Part shown: one piece after another, positions 1-8,251 of the stretch
Layout of the letters: each line of letters begins with the position of its first letter
How positions within the stretch are numbered: the first letter of the stretch is position 1
Source of the DNA: Paraburkholderia lycopersici
GTDB taxonomy: Bacteria; Pseudomonadota; Gammaproteobacteria; Burkholderiales; Burkholderiaceae
Assembly: GCF_900096975.1 (NCBI RefSeq)
Contig: NZ_FMYQ01000034.1
Location: forward strand, 1-64,000
DNA length: 64,000 nt
Direction: 5' to 3'
Notes under the pieces: generated by a model
The model's database searches: none
Told to the model about the DNA's origin: nothing
The model's input: the letters and a program-made list of their open reading frames with translations, nothing else
Made by a program: the position numbers and the translations under genes

Positions 1-155
1 CAGACGCCGATTTCGACGCCTTTTTCCGCGGCCTGCTGCTTCAGGCGGATCGCCGCGGAAAGTCCGGCGGGGCCGCCGCCGACGATCACCACGTCATATT
101 CCATCGACTCGCGTGGGCCGTATTGCGCGCTGAGCGCGTCCAGCCGATGTTTCAT
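1..155 (-). CDS. Electron transfer flavoprotein-ubiquinone oxidoreductase, N-terminus (partial)
   Basis: Only the first 51 codons lie in the window; the gene runs off the left edge. The translation begins [18 protein letters not shown] and then shows the FAD-binding Rossmann motif VVIVGGGPAGLSAAIRL, which together fit the N-terminus of ETF-QO. Family knowledge: ETF-QO is a membrane-associated FAD/[4Fe-4S] enzyme that takes electrons from reduced ETF and passes them to ubiquinone. Its ATG overlaps the stop of the HutD-family gene by 4 bp (ATGA), and etfB/etfA lie just upstream, so it is very probably translated from the same message. A generic FAD oxidoreductase cannot be excluded from 51 residues alone, but the ETF context makes ETF-QO the best call. 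Confidence 0.85.
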   Translation of the reverse strand, partial: MKHRLDALSAQYGPRESMEYDVVIVGGGPAGLSAAIRLKQQAAEKGVEIGV

Positions 156-823
156 GGACGACGCTCTCCCGCTTCGGCCGGCATCGCTTCGATTGCGATC
201 GAAGCCAGTTGCGCTCCGGGCCCCGAAGGGCGCAGCGCGAGTTCCTCCGGCCGCCCACTGATCCACAGCGCGTTGAGCGGAGGCAGCATGAAACCGCGCA
301 GCAACGCGCTTTCCACATTCCAATGCCCGGCAAGGCTCACTAGCAGATGCGTGGCGGCGGGCGTCACATGCAGCGAATGCGCGGCAACGCTCACGCGCGC
401 ACGGTACGCGCCGCGCTTGCAGATGACATTGAGCACGTCGACCGGACGCGCGGGCAGGTTGACACACACATGCAGGTCGCCGGAAAAATGCACGGGCTGC
501 CCCGCACGCGCGAGCAGTTCCCCGTCCTGCGAATGCAGTTCGATCGCCCCGTCGTCGAGTGGCAACAGGGTGCGGTCGTAGCCGTGGAACTGCGAAAATT
601 TCGCGGGACCATCGAGCCTCGCGAGGCTCACGCGCCACTGCGCGGCGCTGCGCTTGTCGTCCGGCGCCGGACCGCATGCGATCGTGCGAGTCGTGCCGCC
701 TCCGTTTGCCCAGGGTTCGGGCGCGATCCGCGCGCAATCGATGAAACGAACGGCGGCGAGATCCGCGGCGCCGGTCCGCGGCACCGATGCGGCTCCTGGG
801 AGGGCGTGCATGCGGGCGTTCAT
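152..823 (-). CDS. HutD/Ves-family protein
   Basis: 223-residue protein. Near residue 37 it carries [12 protein letters not shown], the signature of the HutD/Ves family (small double beta-barrel cupin-like proteins associated with histidine utilisation loci; biochemical role not established). The start at 823 overlaps the etfA stop by 4 bp, and the stop overlaps the ETF-QO start by 4 bp, so the gene is translationally coupled on both sides. That placement inside an electron-transfer flavoprotein operon is unusual and hints that it serves the same catabolic route. A second ATG four codons in (811) is a possible alternative start. Family call firm, function unknown. Confidence 0.85.
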   Translation of the reverse strand: MNARMHALPGAASVPRTGAADLAAVRFIDCARIAPEPWANGGGTTRTIACGPAPDDKRSAAQWRVSLARLDGPAKFSQFHGYDRTLLPLDDGAIELHSQDGELLARAGQPVHFSGDLHVCVNLPARPVDVLNVICKRGAYRARVSVAAHSLHVTPAATHLLVSLAGHWNVESALLRGFMLPPLNALWISGRPEELALRPSGPGAQLASIAIEAMPAEAGERRP

Positions 824-1761
824 ACGCGTTGCTTCGCGTCTTGCGCGCGAGCTTCGAGCGCGCCGACTACCTCGAACAGGTCGCCGACGAGCCCCACGTC
901 GGCGACCGAGAAGATCGGGGCGTCCGGGTCCTTGTTCACCGCCACGATGAATTTCGAATCCTTCATGCCGGCCAGGTGCTGGATCGCGCCCGAGATGCCG
1001 AATGCCACATACACGTCGGGCGCGACGCTGCGCCCGGTCTGGCCGACCTGTGCGGCGTTCGGCGCGTAGCCGGCATCGACGGCGGCGCGCGAGGCGCCGA
1101 GCGCGGCGCCCAGCTCGTCGGCGAGCCTGCCGAGGCGCCCCATGTTCTCCTGCGAGGCGAGGCCGCGCCCGCCCGCGACCACCACGCGCGCATTGCCGAG
1201 GTCTCGTCCGCTCTGCGCGGCGGCGCGGCGCTCGACGAGCCGCGTGGCCATGAACGGCGTGACCGGGGCGAGCGCAACGACCTGCGCCGCTCCGCCGTCC
1301 GCCGCAACGGGCCCGAACGACGAGGGCCGCACGCTCGCATAGGTGCGCGATGTGGCGCTCGTGACCGTCGCGATGACGCTGCCCGCGTAGAGGCCGCGCA
1401 CGAACTGCGTGCGCTCGCGAATGGCGGTCACATCGGCAATGAAGGCGCCCTCCGCGAGCGCGGCCGCGCGCGGCAGCGCCGCGCGGCCGCAGGCGCGGTG
1501 CGCCGCGAGTACCGTCGAATAATCACCGGCGAGTGCCAGCAGTTGCCCCGCGATCGTTTCGGGCGCGAGCGAGTCGGCGGCGCCGGCAGAGGCGATCAGC
1601 ACACGATCGACGCCGCTCGTTTGCGCCGCCGCCGCCGCGAGCGATGCATCGAACACGAGCAGATCGACGGGTTGCTCGAGTTGCAGCGCTGCGTTCACCA
1701 CCCGCAGCGTCACATCGGAAATCGATCCCTCATCGACTTCGGCAAGGACCAGCGTTCTCAT
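820..1761 (-). CDS. etfA: Electron transfer flavoprotein alpha subunit
   Basis: 313-residue EtfA/FixB. The start [14 protein letters not shown] is typical, and the C-terminal FAD domain is readable in [35 protein letters not shown] and the nearby [10 protein letters not shown], which are hallmark EtfA segments. With EtfB it forms the soluble heterodimer that collects electrons from a flavin dehydrogenase. Only 2 bp separate it from etfB, and its stop overlaps the HutD-family start. The likely electron donor is the FAD oxidoreductase upstream and the likely acceptor is the ETF-QO downstream. The open frame extends far upstream of 1761, but that part is antisense to or out of frame with etfB and is not coding. 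Confidence 0.95.
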   Translation of the reverse strand: MRTLVLAEVDEGSISDVTLRVVNAALQLEQPVDLLVFDASLAAAAAQTSGVDRVLIASAGAADSLAPETIAGQLLALAGDYSTVLAAHRACGRAALPRAAALAEGAFIADVTAIRERTQFVRGLYAGSVIATVTSATSRTYASVRPSSFGPVAADGGAAQVVALAPVTPFMATRLVERRAAAQSGRDLGNARVVVAGGRGLASQENMGRLGRLADELGAALGASRAAVDAGYAPNAAQVGQTGRSVAPDVYVAFGISGAIQHLAGMKDSKFIVAVNKDPDAPIFSVADVGLVGDLFEVVGALEARAQDAKQRV

Positions 1762-1763
1762 GG

Positions 1764-2537
1764 TCAGACTCCCACGGTTTCGAATATGCGCTGACCGGCG
1801 AGCGCGTCGAGCAGCGCTTGAACACCGCCCACCTTCACGCCCGGCGCGCGCACGGGCGGATCGTCCAGTTTCAGCACGCGGCTGCAGGCGTCGGACACGC
1901 CACCGAACGAGCTTGCCTCGAGTATGGCGAGCGGTTTTTGCTTTGCCTTCACGATGCTCGGCAACGTCACGCGGCGTGGCTCCGCCAGACGCAGATCCGC
2001 GCTGACCACTGCCCGGCCGTCGAGATGCCAGGTTGCCGTGGCGGCGTCGTCGCCGCAGTCCACGCGCCAGCCGCCGTCGATCGCGTCGAGCGCGCTCGCG
2101 TTGAGCGCCTGCGGCCAGCCGAGCAACGCGGCGAGCATGGCCGCCATGCCGCCCACGTCGCCGTCGATGGCCTGCTTGCCGCACAGCACGAGGCCGTATT
2201 CGACCTCTCCCATGTGCGCGGCCACGAGCCGCGCAACGGCGAGCGAATCGAGCGAGGTCGTGGCCGCACCGGTGTCGATCAGCACGGCGTCGTCGGCGCC
2301 CATTGCGAGTGCCGTGCGCAGGACGTCCTGATACGGCGGAAGGCCACAGGTCAGCGCCGTGACGTGCGAGGCCACACCGGCTTCCTTCAGTTGCAGCGCC
2401 TTTTCGAGCGCGCATTCGTCGAAGGGGTTGAGCGACATCTTGAGCCCGCCCGTTTCGATCGCACCGGCGGCGCCCACTCGCACGCGCACGTTCGGATCGA
2501 CCACGCGCTTGACGGGCACCAGGATACGGATAGTCAT
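1764..2537 (-). CDS. etfB: Electron transfer flavoprotein beta subunit
   Basis: 257-residue EtfB/FixA, beginning MTIRILVPVKRVVDPNVRVRV, with the family features MSLNPFDECALEKALQLKE and LCGKQAIDGDVGGMAAMLA. The start is set by AAGGAG seven to eight bases ahead of the ATG at 2537. It pairs with the etfA product encoded 2 bp downstream and binds AMP/FAD at the dimer interface (family knowledge). The 44 bp gap to the upstream FAD oxidoreductase suggests one operon. This is probably an accessory, substrate-dedicated ETF rather than the housekeeping pair, because it is embedded with a specific oxidoreductase and its own ETF-QO; that is inference. Confidence 0.95.
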   Translation of the reverse strand: MTIRILVPVKRVVDPNVRVRVGAAGAIETGGLKMSLNPFDECALEKALQLKEAGVASHVTALTCGLPPYQDVLRTALAMGADDAVLIDTGAATTSLDSLAVARLVAAHMGEVEYGLVLCGKQAIDGDVGGMAAMLAALLGWPQALNASALDAIDGGWRVDCGDDAATATWHLDGRAVVSADLRLAEPRRVTLPSIVKAKQKPLAILEASSFGGVSDACSRVLKLDDPPVRAPGVKVGGVQALLDALAGQRIFETVGV

Positions 2538-2581
2538 CGGTTTTCTCCTTTTCGCATGCGAAAGCGCTTCGCGCGCCGGCC

Positions 2582-3769
2582 TTATGACACCGCGCCCAGA
2601 CCGTACTTGCCGGTCAGCAGCGCACCGTTCGCGAAGCGTTCGAGGCCGTACGGGTCGAGGGAGACGTCGGTGGGCAGGCCGAGCGCGTGTTGCGCGAGAA
2701 GCTTGCCGATGCCCGGCGAGAGCTTGAAGCCATGGCCCGAGAAGCCGAAGCCCACCGTGAGCCCTTCCACGTCGGCGACGCTGCCGAGCACCGGGTTCCA
2801 GTCGGGCGTCACGTCGTACACGCCCGTCCACGAGGAGGCGAGGCCGGCCGTCTCGTAGGCCGGAAAATGCCCGGCCACCTGAGCGCCGACTTCGGCTACG
2901 TAGTCGAGCGAGATTTCGCCCTGTTCGGTCTCGGGCGCGTTTAGTGTCTCGCCCACCACGCCCTCCGAGACGAGCATCTGGCTGCCGCCGTAGCTGCGGA
3001 AATAGAGCATGCCCGCCGAGCCGAGGTCCTTGAACGCGGGCATCGCGAAGGTGTACGGCGCGGCTTCGCATTCGAGCGCGAGCACGGTATGGCGCTCGGG
3101 CTTCACCGGCAGCGGCACGCCGATCCATTCGGCGAGTTCGGGCGTCCAGATGTTCTGCGTGCTGACGAGCGTGCCGCAGCCGAAGCGTCCCGCCGACGTT
3201 TCCACGCCGACCACGCGGCGGCCTTCGCGGATCAGGCCGCTCACGCGCACGCCCTCCATGATCTTCACGCCGGCGCGGCGTGCGGAGCGCGCGAAGCTCG
3301 TCGCGACGAGGTAGGCGTCGGCAAAGCCTGCTTCGGGCTCGAAGCCGATCAGCGCGGCGTCGTCGAAGGTCGCGATCGGCAGGCGCGCCTGCGCCGCCTG
3401 CCGGTCGAGCAGTTGCACCTCGATGCCCATGTCCTGCTGCGCACGCAGCGAGGCCGCCAGAGGATCGAGCTTGTCGCCTTCGGGCGCGCAGATCATGTAG
3501 CCGCATTTGACGAGGCCGCACGACGCTTCGCCGTCGCCGAGGTAGTCGGCGAAATTGTTGAACGCCCACCACGACGCGCGGGCGAGTTCGACGTTCTGGC
3601 GCACCGAGTAATGCGTGCGCAGCAGCCCGGAGGACTGCGAGGTGGTGCCCGAGCCGATCATGCCCTGGTCGAGGACGAGGACGCTTTTCGCGCCGAGCGC
3701 GGCGAGATGATGGGCGACGGACGTGCCGATGACGCCAGCACCGATCACGACATAGTCAAAGTGGCTCAT
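2582..3769 (-). CDS. FAD-dependent amine/amino-acid oxidoreductase (DAO family)
   Basis: 395-residue flavoprotein. Residues 1-40 contain the dinucleotide-binding fold FDYVVIGAGVIGTSVAHHLA; the motif SGTTSQSSGLLRTHYS follows, as in sarcosine/dimethylglycine/D-amino-acid oxidases of the DAO superfamily. The C-terminal FAD-contact segment DVTPDWNPVLG and GFGFSGHGFKLSPGIGKLLA is also diagnostic. The start at 3769 is chosen because the FAD fold begins immediately and a G-rich Shine-Dalgarno lies upstream; an in-frame ATG 16 codons earlier adds only non-conserved sequence. It heads the ETF operon, so it is likely a dehydrogenase using ETF rather than an oxygen-dependent oxidase. Its substrate cannot be read from sequence. 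Confidence 0.9.
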   Translation of the reverse strand: MSHFDYVVIGAGVIGTSVAHHLAALGAKSVLVLDQGMIGSGTTSQSSGLLRTHYSVRQNVELARASWWAFNNFADYLGDGEASCGLVKCGYMICAPEGDKLDPLAASLRAQQDMGIEVQLLDRQAAQARLPIATFDDAALIGFEPEAGFADAYLVATSFARSARRAGVKIMEGVRVSGLIREGRRVVGVETSAGRFGCGTLVSTQNIWTPELAEWIGVPLPVKPERHTVLALECEAAPYTFAMPAFKDLGSAGMLYFRSYGGSQMLVSEGVVGETLNAPETEQGEISLDYVAEVGAQVAGHFPAYETAGLASSWTGVYDVTPDWNPVLGSVADVEGLTVGFGFSGHGFKLSPGIGKLLAQHALGLPTDVSLDPYGLERFANGALLTGKYGLGAVS

Positions 3770-3820
3770 GGGGCCCCCGTGGGTGAACGATGGGCAGATT
3801 CTGCGTCCCCGGTGCACGCC

Positions 3821-3845
3821 ATTATTTTGTATTAGGCAAACTTAT
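3821..3845. promoter_or_regulatory. Candidate LysR operator (T-N11-A type) in divergent promoter
   Basis: The 192 bp between the FAD oxidoreductase and the divergent LysR gene contains an AT-rich imperfect palindrome in otherwise GC-rich DNA. The arms are ATTATTTTG and CAAACTTAT, which match in 7 of 9 positions and are separated by 7 bp. This is the usual architecture for a LysR-type regulator that represses itself and activates the divergent operon. The site is seen in the sequence; binding is inferred. Confidence 0.45.
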
Positions 3846-3961
3846 GGTCGACAACCGCAATCGCTGATCTTTCGCGTGTGCGCCGTCCAGCGCGGCATCA
3901 TGCGGGGACGGAGCGCACGGCGGCCGGCGTCATTTTGCGCAGACATCCGCGGAGCCCCCTC

Positions 3962-4927
3962 ATGAGACGTACCCAGGCGCCTATCGACCTTAACGCGTTG
4001 CAGGCCTTTCTCGCGGTGTGCGAGACAGGATCGATGACCGGCGCGGCGAAGCAGCTCGGCGTGAGCCAAAGCGCGGTGAGTCAGGCCATTGCGGCGCTCG
4101 AGCGCGATCAGGGCGTGGTCCTGTTCGACCGCGAGAGCCGGCCTCCGCGGCCGAACATCGCGGGCCGCGCGCTGCTCGAACTCGCCGGCCCGCTGCTCGA
4201 GCATGCGCAGATGGTCAGCGCGCGCATTGGCGACGCATCGAATACAGGCACGTTGCCGGTGCGGCTCGGCTGCGTGGATTCGTTCGCGGCGACCGTGGGA
4301 CCGGAGCTGATTCGCGCGGTGTCGGGCTCGGCGCGGCAGATTGCGCTGTGGTCTGGTCTGACGCCGGGTTTGAGCAAGCAGTTGCACGATCGCGAGCTGG
4401 ATCTGGCGGTCTGCACGCAGACTACGCTCAACGACGCGCGCATCGTCGAGGTGCCGCTGTTTTCGGAAGCGTTCGTCGTCGTCGTTTCGCGCACCTTGCT
4501 CGCCGAGCGCAGGAACATCGACTGGCGCGCGCTGGCGCTCGAAATGCCGATGATCCGCTATACCCCTCGCTCGGTGATCGGGCAGCAGGTCGAGCGCTAT
4601 GCGCGGCATCTCGGCATCGACAGCCCGCGCCGCTATGAATTCGACGCGACCGATCCGCTCCTGAGCCTCGTCGCGGCGCGGCTCGGTTTCGCGATTTCCA
4701 CGCCGCTGTGTCTCTGGCAGGCGCGCCACTATCTGCCCGAGATCGGCGTGCTGCCGTTGCCGCCCGGACGGCTGGGGAGGCGTGACTTTTTCCTGCTGCA
4801 TCGACAGGGCGAGTGGGACGCGTTCGCGCACGACATCGTTTCGTTGACGCGGCGCGTACTGGAGGCCTCCATCAAGCCGGCGCTCGCGCGCGCACTGCCG
4901 CAACTGCCGGACGACGCTCTGATGTAG
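3962..4927 (+). CDS. LysR-family transcriptional regulator
   Basis: 321-residue LysR protein. Residues 8-67 form the winged HTH (IDLNALQAFLAVCETGSMTG, then AAKQLGVSQSAVSQAIAALE), followed by a periplasmic-binding-fold effector domain. The ATG at 3962 is preferred over longer open-frame starts because the LysR core begins nine residues in. It is transcribed away from the FAD oxidoreductase/ETF operon and 36 bp ahead of the N-formylglutamate-deformylase-like gene, so it probably controls both. The effector may be the amine or amino acid consumed by the oxidoreductase; that is inference. Confidence 0.92.
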   Translation: MRRTQAPIDLNALQAFLAVCETGSMTGAAKQLGVSQSAVSQAIAALERDQGVVLFDRESRPPRPNIAGRALLELAGPLLEHAQMVSARIGDASNTGTLPVRLGCVDSFAATVGPELIRAVSGSARQIALWSGLTPGLSKQLHDRELDLAVCTQTTLNDARIVEVPLFSEAFVVVVSRTLLAERRNIDWRALALEMPMIRYTPRSVIGQQVERYARHLGIDSPRRYEFDATDPLLSLVAARLGFAISTPLCLWQARHYLPEIGVLPLPPGRLGRRDFFLLHRQGEWDAFAHDIVSLTRRVLEASIKPALARALPQLPDDALM

Positions 4928-4963
4928 CCGAACCGAAAACTTTTGTGCGAGAGGAGTAGGCAG

Positions 4964-5779
4964 ATGTCCGAACTATTTTCGCTGGAGCGCGGCGACGCGC
5001 CTTTGGTCGTGTCGATTCCGCATCTGGGCACGCGGATTCCGCCGGCGTTGCGCCATCTTTATACGGATGAGGCGCTCGCCGTCGCCGACACGGACTGGCA
5101 TCTCGATCGTCTTTATGCGTTCGCGCGCGAGCTCGGCGCGACGGTAATCGGTGCGCGCGTCTCGCGCTACGTGATCGACCTGAACCGGCCGCCCAACGAC
5201 GAAAGTCTCTATCCGGGCCAAACGACGACGGGTTTGTGCCCCGGCGAAACGTTTCGCGGCGAGCCCGTCTACAAGCCCGGCCGCGCACCCGACGCCGCGG
5301 AGCGCGCCGCGCGCGTCGCTCAATACTGGCAGCCGTATCACGACGCGCTCGCGACGGAGCTTGCGCGGTTGCGCGAGCGTCACGCGAACGTGCTGCTCTG
5401 GGAAGCGCATTCGATCGCGAGCGTGCTGCCACGGCTGTTCGACGGCAAACTGCCCGACCTCAATCTGGGTACGCAGGACGGACGCACTTGCGCGGGCCCC
5501 GTGCAGCAGGCCGCCGTCGATGCGATGGCCGCGAGCGCGTACACGTGGGTCGCGAACGGCCGCTTCAAGGGCGGCTATATCACGCGTCATTTCGGCGTGC
5601 CGGAACGCGGCATCCACGCGGTTCAACTGGAGATGTGCCAGTCCGCCTATATGAACGAGCACGTGCCGTTCGACTACGTGCCGGGGCGCGCCGAAGCCGT
5701 CCAGCCCACGCTTTCCCGCATGGTCGGCGCGGCGCTCGACGTGGTGCGGGCGCTCGCGCCGGCGTCCGCGCTTTCATAA
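4964..5779 (+). CDS. N-formylglutamate deformylase-like amidohydrolase (HutG family)
   Basis: 271-residue FGase-family protein. Readable signatures are LVVSIPHLGTRIP, ADTDWHLDRLY, RYVIDLNRPPND and LWEAHSIASVLPRLFDGKLP, which include the zinc-binding and catalytic residues of N-formylglutamate amidohydrolase (HutG of the five-step histidine pathway). GAGGAG precedes the ATG at 4964 with proper spacing. The family hydrolyses N-formyl-L-glutamate to formate and glutamate. No hutH, hutU, hutI or hutF is present nearby, and the neighbours are an amine oxidoreductase and its ETF, so the substrate may be another N-formyl amino acid. The gene ends convergent with the XRE-cupin regulator, 238 bp away. 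Confidence 0.87.
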   Translation: MSELFSLERGDAPLVVSIPHLGTRIPPALRHLYTDEALAVADTDWHLDRLYAFARELGATVIGARVSRYVIDLNRPPNDESLYPGQTTTGLCPGETFRGEPVYKPGRAPDAAERAARVAQYWQPYHDALATELARLRERHANVLLWEAHSIASVLPRLFDGKLPDLNLGTQDGRTCAGPVQQAAVDAMAASAYTWVANGRFKGGYITRHFGVPERGIHAVQLEMCQSAYMNEHVPFDYVPGRAEAVQPTLSRMVGAALDVVRALAPASALS

Positions 5780-6017
5780 GCGTTTCTGATACTCGGGCGT
5801 AAGCCTGCGTCCTGTTTCAGTGCAGGGACGCACGCCAGGCAGGAAAACCGCGCACCGTCAGCAGGCAAATGCCGGCGCGAGGAAATCAGGAGAGCAAGCT
5901 GGCAGGGCGTGACGTGCGTATGGGGTGTTTATCAACAGGAATTTTTGATTCATGCAGATAAACATGGCACGGACGTTGCATAAGAAGTTGCGCGGGTGAG
6001 ATTGCAAGGCTTGGGCC

Positions 6018-6620
6018 TCATTCGGCAGTTCCCGGCGGATAGATGAAGATCGACAGGAACTGGATGGGCGTCTTGATGAGCCGCTCGGGGCCGTGAGGAA
6101 TGTCGGCCTGGAAGGTGAGCGTGTCACCGGGATGGAGGATGTAGGTTTGCTGGCCGTGGCGGTATTCGATCACGCCCTTGAGCATGTGGATGAACTCCGT
6201 GCCCGGATGCTCGAAGGTGGGAAACCGCTCCGCTTCGTCTTCGAGGGTGATGAGGAACGGCTCGAAGGCTTTGCGCGGACCTTGGTCGTAGGCAAGCAGA
6301 TGGTAGGTGTGGCCGCGTTTGGTGCCCTTGCGAACGACTTCCATGCCGGCGCCTTTCTTGACGAGCTGCGCGTCGCCTTGCGGAACGTCGAAGTTGCGAA
6401 AGAGCGAGGAAAGCGAGACGCCGAGTGCCTGAGCGATACGGTGCAGGACGTCGAGTCCGGTTGACGTCTGGGCGTTCTCGATCTTCGAGAGCATGCCGCG
6501 GCTGATACCGGCCTGGTCGGCGACCTGGGCGATGGTCAGGTCGTGACGCTGGCGCAGTTCGCGGATCGTCGCGCCCAGGTAGCGTTCGAGTGGTGCTTTG
6601 CTGTCGTCCCCGGTTTGCAT
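6018..6620 (-). CDS. XRE-family regulator with C-terminal cupin domain
   Basis: 200 residues. Residues 14-68 are a helix-turn-helix of the Cro/C1 type (DLTIAQVADQAGISRGMLSK); residues 115-190 are a cupin barrel (FEHPGTEFIHMLKGVIEYRH, then YILHPGDTLTFQADIPHGPE). Such HTH-cupin proteins (PuuR-like) typically sense polyamines, amino acids or related amines. The ATG at 6620 follows a GAGG Shine-Dalgarno; an upstream in-frame extension is rejected because it has no domain content and covers the promoter. It is divergent from the glutamine synthetase/glutamate synthase unit and is the likely regulator of it. Confidence 0.92.
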   Translation of the reverse strand: MQTGDDSKAPLERYLGATIRELRQRHDLTIAQVADQAGISRGMLSKIENAQTSTGLDVLHRIAQALGVSLSSLFRNFDVPQGDAQLVKKGAGMEVVRKGTKRGHTYHLLAYDQGPRKAFEPFLITLEDEAERFPTFEHPGTEFIHMLKGVIEYRHGQQTYILHPGDTLTFQADIPHGPERLIKTPIQFLSIFIYPPGTAE

Positions 6621-6680
6621 GATTGGCCTCGGTGAAAAGCAGAAGCGTAGCAGGCGGCACGCAGACGTGCGCGCCGAGAG

Positions 6681-6725
6681 TTTCATGTAAGGAAAAAAAG
6701 TTGCATATGGAGAATTCTTAAAGCA
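6681..6725. promoter_or_regulatory. Candidate promoter/operator between XRE-cupin regulator and glnT-type operon
   Basis: A conspicuous AT-rich island lies in the 235 bp divergent gap. It contains a CATATG palindrome at 6704-6709 and an AGAATTCT palindrome at 6711-6718, preceded by a run of seven A (GGAAAAAAAG). Small adjacent palindromes of this sort are what an HTH-cupin dimer would bind. No convincing -35/-10 pair can be assigned with certainty, so the function is inferred from position and composition. Confidence 0.35.
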
Positions 6726-6855
6726 GACGATGCGCGTGCGCAGTGCGAGCGCGCGGTTCGGCCACCCGTCCCCGCAACGGCCGAAGCGCCTCGATGACCG
6801 GCATGAAGTCGGGCGCACCGCTCTTTCAACCGCGGATGAGTTGCAAGGAGTGACG

Positions 6856-8241
6856 ATGAACCTCAACGATGCAAAGCTGCCAGTCAACGAGCTGGGGAGC
6901 GTGCCGCGCTTCGGCTCGGCGGACGATGCGCAGAGCTGGCTCGGCCAGCAGGGCGTGAAATACGTATTGGCGCAGTTCGTCGATATTCACGGTGTGGCGA
7001 AGGCCAAGTCGGTGCCGGTCTCGCATCTGAAGACGGTGCTCAAGGCCGGCGCCGGATTCGCGGGCTTTGCGATCTGGGGCGTGGGCATCGAGCCGAACGG
7101 TCCCGACTTCATGGCCGTGGGCGATCTCTCGACGCTGACGCCCGTGCCGTGGCAGCCGGGGCTCGCGCGCATCGTTTGCGACGGGCACGTGGAAGGCGAG
7201 CCGTGGGCCTACGATTCGCGCGTGACGCTCAAGCGCCAGGTCACGCGCGTGGCCGAGCGCGGCTGGACGCTCTTTACGGGCCTCGAACCGGAGTTCTCGC
7301 TGCTGCGGCGCTCGGCCTCGGGCACGCTCGAACCGTGCGACCCGAGCGATACGCTCGCCAAGCCCTGCTACGACTACAAGGGCCTGTCGCGCACGCGCGT
7401 GTTTCTCGAACGCCTTACCGACGCCATGCGCTCGGTCGGCATCGACGTCTATCAGATCGATCACGAAGACGCCAACGGCCAGTTCGAAATCAACTACACG
7501 TACGCCGATTGCCTGACCTCGTGCGACCACTACGTGTTCTTCAAGATGGCCGCCTCCGAGATCGCGAACGATCTCGGCATGATCTGCTCGTTCATGGCCA
7601 AGCCGTTCGCGAACCGTCCCGGCAACGGCATGCACATGCACGTCTCGATCGGCGACGGCAAGCGCAACCTGTTCGCCGACTCGGCCGATCCGCTCGGCAT
7701 GGGACTCTCGAAGCTCGGTTATCGGTTTACCGCGGGCCTGCTCAAACATGCGCCCGCGCTCACGGCGCTGTGCAACCCCACCGTGAACTCGTACAAGCGC
7801 CTCGTGGTGGGCCGCTCGCTCACGGGCGCCACATGGGCGCCGGCCTATGTGAGCTACGGCGACAACAACCGCTCGACCATGGTGCGCATGCCGGGAGAAC
7901 GCATCGAACTGCGTCTGCCTGACGGTTCGTGCAACCCGTATCTCGCGACGGCGGCCGTGATCGCGGCGGGCCTCGACGGCATCGACAGCGAACTCGATCC
8001 GGGCACGCCCGCCAACGAAAACCTCTACGAGTGGTCGCCCGCGAAGCTGGCGGAGCACGGCATCGCGGTGCTGCCGCAGAACCTCGAACAGGCGCTCGAC
8101 GCGCTCGAAGCGGACACGCTCATCTGCGAGGCGCTGGGTCCGGTCGCGCAGGAATTCATCAGGCTCAAGCGGATGGAGTGGCTCGAATACATGCGCCACG
8201 TCTCCGATTGGGAACTCAAGAACTACCTCGAATTTTTCTAA
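6856..8241 (+). CDS. Type III glutamine synthetase / gamma-glutamylmethylamide synthetase family
   Basis: 461-residue member of the glutamine synthetase superfamily. An N-terminal beta-grasp ([19 protein letters not shown]) is followed by the catalytic ATP-grasp-like fold with [23 protein letters not shown], the adenylate/glutamate motif [16 protein letters not shown] and the C-terminal [22 protein letters not shown] enzymes ligate glutamate to ammonia; the GlnT/GmaS branch can use methylamine to form gamma-glutamylmethylamide. AAGGAG sets the start at 6856. Nine bases downstream begins an amidotransferase of the N-methylglutamate synthase type, so methylamine or another amine is as likely a substrate as ammonia. 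GlnT versus GmaS cannot be settled by eye. Confidence 0.88.
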   Translation: MNLNDAKLPVNELGSVPRFGSADDAQSWLGQQGVKYVLAQFVDIHGVAKAKSVPVSHLKTVLKAGAGFAGFAIWGVGIEPNGPDFMAVGDLSTLTPVPWQPGLARIVCDGHVEGEPWAYDSRVTLKRQVTRVAERGWTLFTGLEPEFSLLRRSASGTLEPCDPSDTLAKPCYDYKGLSRTRVFLERLTDAMRSVGIDVYQIDHEDANGQFEINYTYADCLTSCDHYVFFKMAASEIANDLGMICSFMAKPFANRPGNGMHMHVSIGDGKRNLFADSADPLGMGLSKLGYRFTAGLLKHAPALTALCNPTVNSYKRLVVGRSLTGATWAPAYVSYGDNNRSTMVRMPGERIELRLPDGSCNPYLATAAVIAAGLDGIDSELDPGTPANENLYEWSPAKLAEHGIAVLPQNLEQALDALEADTLICEALGPVAQEFIRLKRMEWLEYMRHVSDWELKNYLEFF

Positions 8242-8251
8242 GGAGAACCCT

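Noticed and set aside
1764-3572. Long minus-strand frame extending etfB upstream by some 345 codons
   Set aside because: The extension overlaps the FAD oxidoreductase in a different frame, has no domain content, and the AAGGAG/ATG at 2537 gives a normal EtfB.
5780-6017. GTTTATC...GATAAAC inverted repeat in the convergent gap after the deformylase gene
   Set aside because: The arms are 7 bp with a long spacer and no U-tract, so it is not a convincing terminator.
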